Shown here piece by piece: positions 60,945 to 64,000 of a stretch of DNA of 64,000 bases. This DNA is from Diadema setosum. Taxonomy: Eukaryota > Echinodermata > Echinoidea > Diadematoida > Diadematidae. Where the stretch lies: contig CM067067.1 of the NCBI GenBank assembly GCA_033980235.1, forward strand, positions 22,874,103 to 22,938,102. The letters run 5' to 3'. Both the position numbers and the translations under genes were made by a program. The first letter of the stretch is position 1. Every line of letters starts with the position of its first letter. The notes under the pieces are model-generated. The model was not told the DNA's origin and searched no databases. It was given only the letters and a program-made list of their open reading frames with translations.

Positions 60945-62645
60945 AAATCATAACCATGGAAGTCTCCATTCATATTTCTTATTGCAGGTCATTATTTTCG
61001 AATCTTTGATATTCTTTGTTGAATTCAAATTGTTTATTCTTTAAAGGGGATGGCTAGTAACCGATCAGTGGGAATCTGTGGGAATGCTGAGGGATGCTTG
61101 TTCCAATCCTTGTGGGATTCATTTAAGAGTACATTATATATCTACTGTTGTGTGAAAATTATTTGCTTCAGAACGGTCTCATATTCAAGTAATGTGCAGA
61201 TTAATGCCCCGTCACTGACCAGGCACGCTAACCTGGAAACATTAAACTGCACATTACTTGAATATGAGACCATTCTGAAGCAAATAATTTTCACACAACA
61301 ATAGATATATAATGTACTCGTAAATGAATCCCACAAGGATTGGAACAATCATCCTCCAGCATTCCCACTGATTCCCACTGATCAGTTACTAGCCATCCCC
61401 TTTAAATCTAAATTATAGGTGGTACTCTACTCTTACCATGCTTAATAACCAGCCACAGCGGCGTTGAGACTGCGTAGGGCTTACAAGGCGCTTTAGAATA
61501 TCTATTCTCTCAATATTTATCCCGGATGTCATCGGATGTAACCGCCGGAAACTCTTCTCCTTCCGCGGGGTCAACCAACGACGACCTCTCTGCCTTTGAT
61601 GATTTTTTCCCCAGCCGGAATCGATGTGTTTTTTGGTATTTTAAGCATGGGAACATGTTTTTTTTTTTTTTTTTTTTTTGCACTAGCTGACAGACAAAAA
61701 GACACGTACGGCTATTATAAATACATCGGGAGAAACACAATCCCATACTGTTTTGAAATAGTAAGTTCATTTTGGCGGATGAGTAACAAGACTCGACTCA
61801 ATTCGAAGCCCGAGGATTTGAGATGGATATACAATTTCAGCACTTTTGAAAGATTACCATGATGTTTGCACGCTCTACACTATGAATCATATCCATCGGA
61901 TCGTCTGCCAAGCATGTGGTATAGACCCAACGATTCATACTTCCTCACCCCTCCTCCCGAACCCGCCATCTATTTTCCATGGCATATTTCTTGACATTAT
62001 GGTTATCACTGTTACATATGCACTTGTATACCAAAGCAAGTAATCGGGTGCAGTATAGGTATTATTGATGCTTATCCCCGTCTCCCCTCCGAGATTCTCA
62101 ACCGTCAATTCATACTGCGCATTGCCTGTCACGTTTTCACACAGATAGAATGGTTTGGGTTTTGTGCTGCTAACTACATACTAACAATCCTTCAAGGACC
62201 CCCCCCCCCCTGGAAATAATCACCCCCACTGTTGCTCAATTTGCACAAGCAAGCATTGAATATGGCCGTTCCAAGGCACCTTTTGTCTGGAAAAAGTTAA
62301 GTGTAGTTTTGCACAAAAAAAAGAAACAAAAAACAAAACAAAACAACAATAATATTATACCTAATCCTAGGTAAACCAACACTGCTCGCTGACAACCATA
62401 GTGTTCTCTATAGGTGTGTACACCACTTGTACAGTGTACGAAAATGTCCGTGTATATGTGTTCATGTATTTTGAGCGTCTCGACATAGCTAGAATGACTA
62501 GTGGAGTATTTCGTCCAGGGTGCACCAAATCATAACAGGCGCTTTTCTCTGTCCGTCGTGTTGAATACAATATGCAGCGTACTTAAGTGTATAATAATAA
62601 TATTCCCTTTCGAGAGGTATCAGAAAATTGTGTGTGTGCGTGAAT

Positions 62646-62679
<34 letters not shown>

Positions 62680-62907
62680 CAGACAGACAGACCGACAGAC
62701 TGACGGACATACAGACAGAAATATACAGAGAGAGACAGAGGGAAGAGGACATCGTATCGTTCTCAAACTAAATTTCGCAAAACAAGACCATGCTATTTGC
62801 GCTGAAAACACTTACCTTGTTCTCGTGCAAACGTTCGATCCGCTCAGAGTTAGGACGCCAGAGAGTCCGGCGAGGAAAACAGTACCGAGGATTATCACAA
62901 CAGCCAT
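39812..62907 (-). CDS. Gene B: EMI + multiple-EGF transmembrane receptor (MEGF10/Draper-like), 10 exons, 537 aa
   Basis: Ten exons (minus strand: 62907-62816, 52979-52887, 51289-51198, 50402-50273, 47696-47494, 46957-46660, 43999-43896, 43137-42876, 40510-40422, 40062-39812) join in frame to 537 codons plus TAA. Order: signal peptide (1-23), EMI domain (about 25-92, ending VCCDGYQLEGNICT), six EGF/laminin-EGF-like Cys-rich modules (about 93-337), Ser/Thr-rich stalk, transmembrane helix (about 397-421), tail of 116 residues with tyrosines in EYAYV, GYEIP, DYMDL and PPPPYESV. This is the family layout of engulfment receptors (CED-1, Draper, MEGF10), which bind debris outside and recruit SH2/PTB proteins inside. 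It is shorter than MEGF10, which has many more EGF modules. An alternative last exon lies at 30752-30457. Introns carry large repeats. Confidence 0.85.
40422..40510 (-). CDS. Gene B exon 9: juxtamembrane cytoplasmic exon
   Basis: 89 nt, acceptor agttgcag, donor C|gtaaga, phase 2 to 1. It encodes REDSIKPDRQPVSPPNQV and then SMEMRSNEPLS. Its phase bridges exon 8 to either terminal exon. The direct exon 8 to 10 splice would shift frame, so this exon is needed. Confidence 0.7.
40541..40602. repeat. (GA)n microsatellite with poly-G
   Basis: GA runs interrupted by G11, next to the exon 9 acceptor side. Confidence 0.9.
40717..42457. mobile_element. Fold-back element with CACGAGACCGACAC arrays, in gene B intron 8
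   Basis: The left arm (40717-41112) repeats CACGAGACCGACACTA and CACGAGTCATACAGCC units at 20-32 bp spacing. The right arm (42085-42457) is the inverse (GTCGGTCTCGTGGGC). The inner arm edges GATGAACAGCGCCA and TGGCGCTGTTTATC also pair. The interior of about 970 bp contains poly-G/poly-C runs and no transposase. Confidence 0.8.
42458..42875. other. Gene B intron 8, remaining part
   Basis: AT-rich, no feature recognised. Confidence 0.5.
42876..43137 (-). CDS. Gene B exon 8: stalk and transmembrane helix
   Basis: 262 nt, acceptor tgtgtgtag, donor CC|gtacgt, phase 1 to 2, as for the transmembrane exon of gene A. A Ser/Thr/Pro-rich stalk, probably O-glycosylated, precedes LIILTAACVSILTFSV and further hydrophobic residues, then RNK stop-transfer. 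Confidence 0.8.
43896..43999 (-). CDS. Gene B exon 7: last EGF-like module
   Basis: 104 nt, acceptor ctttatcag, donor G|gtgggt, phase 2 to 1. It encodes CLEQCPNLWWGPSC, CNCHNGLSC and DRFTGHCP, a laminin-EGF-like half-module that completes the one begun in the preceding exon. A poly-C/G tract lies just outside the acceptor side. Confidence 0.75.
44000..44610. other. Gene B intron 6, proximal part
   Basis: Contains a poly-G run (44013-44031) and a B-box-like GGATTCGAATCCCTGAAC near 44109, possibly a SINE scrap. No coding support. Confidence 0.4.
44611..45235. repeat. 30-bp minisatellite, about 21 copies
   Basis: Unit GTGTGAAACACACTGCGAAA plus CATACATGTA, kept almost exactly at 30 bp. Variants include GAATCACAC and CTGTGAAA. 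The period is a multiple of three, so long ORFs appear in several frames on both strands; they are not genes. It lies inside gene B intron 6. The 250 bp downstream carry degenerate GTGTGA words. Confidence 0.95.
45604..46040. mobile_element. TTAA-type MITE (AGGGATGGTATAG ends)
   Basis: Left TTAA at 45600-45603; the right flank is changed to CTAA. Same family as 33264-33648, shown by ATTCAAAGTTTATT, GAAATGGTTGAGATATCC and GGTCCCACTTTTATTAGG. Confidence 0.75.
46660..46957 (-). CDS. Gene B exon 6: EGF-like modules 3 to 5
   Basis: 298 nt, acceptor ccttctcag, donor AG|gtatgc, phase 1 to 2. Repeated modules read GYRGRYC, HGQYCNNQCQC, CNWEDGSCLC, GFHGERC, YGADCALTCDC and GFTGS. This is the clearest EGF block in the window. 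Three antisense frames are open because of its composition. Confidence 0.88.
47494..47696 (-). CDS. Gene B exon 5: EGF-like modules 2 and part of 3
   Basis: 203 nt, acceptor catcgacag, donor G|gtgcgt, phase 2 to 1. It encodes CAVGEYGTNC, LCENDGV, GHCLC and GNVCTEPC, then a second Cys run, VCPLESDSC. Cysteine spacing is EGF-like. The splice joins the following GHCLCAPGYRGRYC in the next exon. Confidence 0.8.
47697..49180. other. Gene B intron 4, distal part
   Basis: Low-complexity tracts (48166-48213) and AT-rich sequence; no gene recognised. Confidence 0.5.
49182..49309. repeat. (TA)n microsatellite with AATAAACA interruptions
   Basis: TA runs abutting the left end of the pogo-like element. 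Confidence 0.95.
49310..50184. mobile_element. 875-bp pogo/Tc1-like non-autonomous element
   Basis: Ends CAGTTAAACTCGCATAAGTCGA and TCGACTTAGGCGAGTTTAACTG form inverted repeats flanked by TA on both sides. Subterminal TCGACTTA words recur. CAGT ends with TA duplication are typical of pogo-type elements. The 111-aa ORF inside is not a transposase by inspection. Confidence 0.75.
50185..50268. repeat. (TA)n then poly-T next to gene B exon 4
   Basis: TA run and T31 directly adjoining the exon 4 donor (A-rich on the coding strand). Confidence 0.95.
50273..50402 (-). CDS. Gene B exon 4: first EGF-like module
   Basis: 130 nt, acceptor tctgctcag, donor AG|gtaata, phase 1 to 2. It encodes CPNGRYGEQC, then CQC, GCDHVTGACSC and GWKGEHC, a laminin-type EGF pattern. 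The donor is immediately followed in the intron by a long A tract (a T tract on the plus strand) and then (TA)n. Confidence 0.8.
50426..50503. repeat. (GATA)n microsatellite
   Basis: About 19 GATA units with two GGATA/GATG interruptions, followed by a (GT)n tract at 50527-50560. Confidence 0.95.
51198..51289 (-). CDS. Gene B exon 3: EMI domain end
   Basis: 92 nt, acceptor ttcttgaaag, donor G|gtaggt, phase 2 to 1. It ends ENVCCDGYQLEGNICT, the CC-x-G-aromatic plus final Cys signature of EMI domains, parallel to KCCPGF in gene A. Confidence 0.75.
51531..51888. mobile_element. TTAA-flanked MITE (AGGCCCAGTTTACC ends), copy 1
   Basis: TTAA at 51527-51530 and 51889-51892. Shares CATCTGATGCATATGTGTAG, TTTAGTCTGGAAACATTTTT and GCAAATGGTAAATTATGCC with 60406-60755. 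Lies in gene B intron 2. Confidence 0.85.
52478..52630. repeat. (CA)n microsatellite
   Basis: About 150 bp of CA with a few interruptions. Three overlapping His/Thr ORFs here are artefacts. Confidence 0.95.
52887..52979 (-). CDS. Gene B exon 2: EMI domain, middle
   Basis: 93 nt, acceptor atcccatgcag, donor AG|gtactt, phase 2 to 2, the same phase as the equivalent gene A exon. It encodes two cysteines in SQCELVGF and SACDAA. Sequence match to EMI is weak here; support comes from phase and position. Confidence 0.65.
52980..56159. other. Gene B intron 1, proximal part
   Basis: No exon or recognised repeat beyond short GT, poly-C and A/T tracts. ORFs of 80-145 aa lack family resemblance. Confidence 0.5.
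56160..56400. repeat. Probable LINE 3' fragment
   Basis: TTTCATTTCATTTCATTTCATTC followed by sequence like CR1-type 3' ends; the ACAATACAATACAA run lies on the far side. Confidence 0.35.
57477..57522. repeat. (GA)n microsatellite
   Basis: Preceded by (GATA)n. Confidence 0.9.
57922..58619. mobile_element. ~700-bp interspersed element, copy 2
   Basis: Ends GTGACCCTGCATCACAAAAC and TTTTGTGATGCACGGTCAC are inverted repeats; interior collinear with 31397-32076. No coding capacity. Confidence 0.8.
58620..58925 (+). repeat. Probable LINE 3' end
   Basis: AT-rich stretch ending in GAATTGAATTGATTTGATTT, a short-unit tail like those of CR1-like LINEs. No reverse transcriptase is present. Confidence 0.35.
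59074..59401. mobile_element. MITE with CCGAATTCACGAAGGTGGTA ends, copy 2
   Basis: Arms of about 130 bp include CCATGGTTTAAACCATGG and GTGCGACACTTAGCGCTCCA; the centre repeats TTTCGTNNACGAAA. Confidence 0.85.
60406..60755. mobile_element. TTAA-flanked MITE (AGGTCCAGTTTACC ends), copy 2
   Basis: TTAA at 60402-60405 and 60756-60759. High similarity to 51531-51888. Confidence 0.85.
61045..61401. mobile_element. 357-bp TTAA-flanked near-perfect palindrome
   Basis: TTAA at 61041-61044 and 61402-61405. Ends AGGGGATGGCTAGTAAC / GTTACTAGCCATCCCCT match exactly. Arms of about 150 bp pair almost fully around a loop of about 50 bp; the mirrored 84-aa and 68-aa ORFs are the two arms. Confidence 0.9.
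61402..62647. other. Gene B intron 1, distal part
   Basis: Contains T-rich and C-rich tracts and a short GC-rich stretch at 61510-61620. Its minus-strand frame (GKKSSKAERSSLVDPAEGEE) looks somewhat protein-like but has no identified splice partners. Confidence 0.4.
62648..62678. repeat. (GA)n microsatellite
   Basis: Near exon 1 of gene B, on its intron side, followed by GACA units. Confidence 0.9.
62816..62907 (-). CDS. Gene B exon 1: signal peptide and start of EMI domain
   Basis: The ATG at 62907 has A at -3 and G at +4. It opens a hydrophobic leader starting MAVVIILGTVFLAG, then SGSNVCTRT, which resembles the NVC start of EMI domains in MEGF/Draper proteins. Donor AG|gtaagt, phase 2. A possible 3' splice site (cctgcag) lies just upstream of the ATG, so a 5' UTR intron is possible. 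Confidence 0.75.
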
Positions 62908-64000
62908 CGTCAAACGCTGCAGGTCGCCACGATGTGTCTGTCATTCAAAAAATCGCAAGCGGCAAACAATTACAAGTTCACACCAGATCCAGAATACATG
63001 AGTACATATGGCATCATCTGTTCAGGAATCCCAATTTTATGTACCGAATCTTTCCGCTATTAGGTACCGACACACGCCAGAGGCCACGTATGGGTCAAAT
63101 TATTGCCCGACTGCAAGAGACCGTCATAACGAATGTAAAAACGGAAGAGGCAACTTGCCCACGGATGGATATTCACTGGTTGGTGGAGGATCCGAGTGCT
63201 AAACTGTACTGTATGATTTCTCGCTCCTATAGGTCGTAGTTTCAAACAGAGTTTGTTTCTTAGCACTATTTGAGAGGGAAAAAACTCATGGGCGAGCAAC
63301 GACACTGAGCAAAACTACTGACATGATGTTTTGACTTATACTTTGAATGCGAAGGTCATACTCACAGGTGACCGTTGTTGTGTGTCATTAATTTTGTTAT
63401 CACTAGAGTAGATTCCTTCCGAGAAGGAAGGCGTGTAGGTGACCAATCGGGTAAGGCTGGTACGCCAGGGTTTTAAGTTGTAGTTGGTGTTGGTGTATGT
63501 ACGATAGAGCGTGAGGTTTTGTATGTGCGTGCAAACATGGGCAGTTGTAATCTTGTTTCATTTGTTTGTGTGTTTGTTTGTTGTTGTTGTTTTTTTTTGT
63601 TATCACCATCATCATCATAACCACCACCACCATCATCAATACTGATATCATCACATTATCATCATTTGTGTTATTATTTCATATCAAACCGGTTTCGGCA
63701 AAAAGAAATTTAAAAACTCCAAAAAATACACTATTTAGAAATTCCATAATGCAAACATTTGAGTAAAGGACACAACAGAGAATTTCGGAATAACAGACAA
63801 TCCGATCAAAAGTAATTACTCTTCGGAGGTCTGGCTTGTTTCATATCCCGCTTCCTTTACATACTGGAACTCTGTATCAAGTTTGATATCACATACACCA
63901 ATGGTGTTTATCATGCAAAATAACGAAGTTAAGTTCAAAGAACGGTATTTTGATGTCTCCGCCATGAAGTGGAGCCGGAGGCATTATGTTTTCGGGTCGT
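62908..64000. other. Upstream flank of gene B
   Basis: Should hold the gene B 5' UTR and promoter. No TATA box or exon could be assigned. Contains CAT/CAC triplet-rich DNA at 63600-63665. Confidence 0.45.

Noticed and set aside
61510..61770. Possible exon encoding KKSSKAERSSLVDPAEGEE
   Set aside because: Protein-like composition, but no matching splice sites or family, and skipping it leaves gene B in frame.
61935..62132. Possible extra gene B exon (ELTVENLGGETG frame)
   Set aside because: Not EMI-like and not needed; exons 1 and 2 already join in phase.

Overview
This is animal nuclear DNA. It is AT-rich, contains only small intron-split coding blocks with GT/AG borders, and is crowded with microsatellites, hairpin-type non-autonomous DNA transposons (MITEs), fold-back elements and SINE/LINE debris. 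Protein families and repeat style suggest a marine invertebrate, most likely an echinoderm such as a sea urchin or relative. That placement is an inference and no species is claimed. No bacterial operon, rRNA gene or CRISPR array is present.

Two genes could be assembled exon by exon with consistent reading phases, both on the minus strand. Gene B (62907 down to 39812 or 30457) encodes a single-pass receptor: signal peptide, EMI domain, about six EGF-like modules, Ser/Thr-rich stalk, transmembrane helix, and a tyrosine-rich cytoplasmic tail. This is the layout of the MEGF10/Draper/CED-1 family. It has two paralogous terminal exons in the same phase, at 40062-39812 and 30752-30457, so two alternative tails are predicted (537 and 552 aa). 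Gene A (16662-11948, 377 aa) is a compact relative: signal peptide, a histidine/glycine-rich stretch, EMI domain, stalk, transmembrane helix and tyrosine-containing tail, but no EGF modules. Its six exon phases match those of gene B outside the four EGF exons, so the two genes are probably paralogues.

The duplicated gene B tail exon belongs to a larger tandem duplication (about 25.74-30.79 kb and 34.10-40.09 kb). Later insertions, present in only one copy, make the relative timing readable. A third minus-strand gene, C (about 7.6-4.2 kb), is partial. It has a clean first exon, a clean internal exon and a frameshifted last exon, so it may be a decaying gene of an unnamed family.

Region by region: 0.2-1.75 kb and 7.8-9.84 kb are related palindromic elements flanking gene C. 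9.86-10.49 kb holds two small MITEs. 11.9-16.7 kb is gene A, with two MITEs in its introns. 20.5-24.8 kb is a large fold-back element whose arms are arrays of a repeat of about 160 bp. 25.7-40.1 kb is the tandem duplication with the two alternative tails. 40.7-42.5 kb is a second fold-back element inside a gene B intron. 44.6-45.2 kb is a 30-bp minisatellite in another gene B intron. 49.3-50.2 kb is a pogo/Tc1-like element. 53-62.8 kb is the long first intron of gene B. 62.9-64 kb is its upstream flank.
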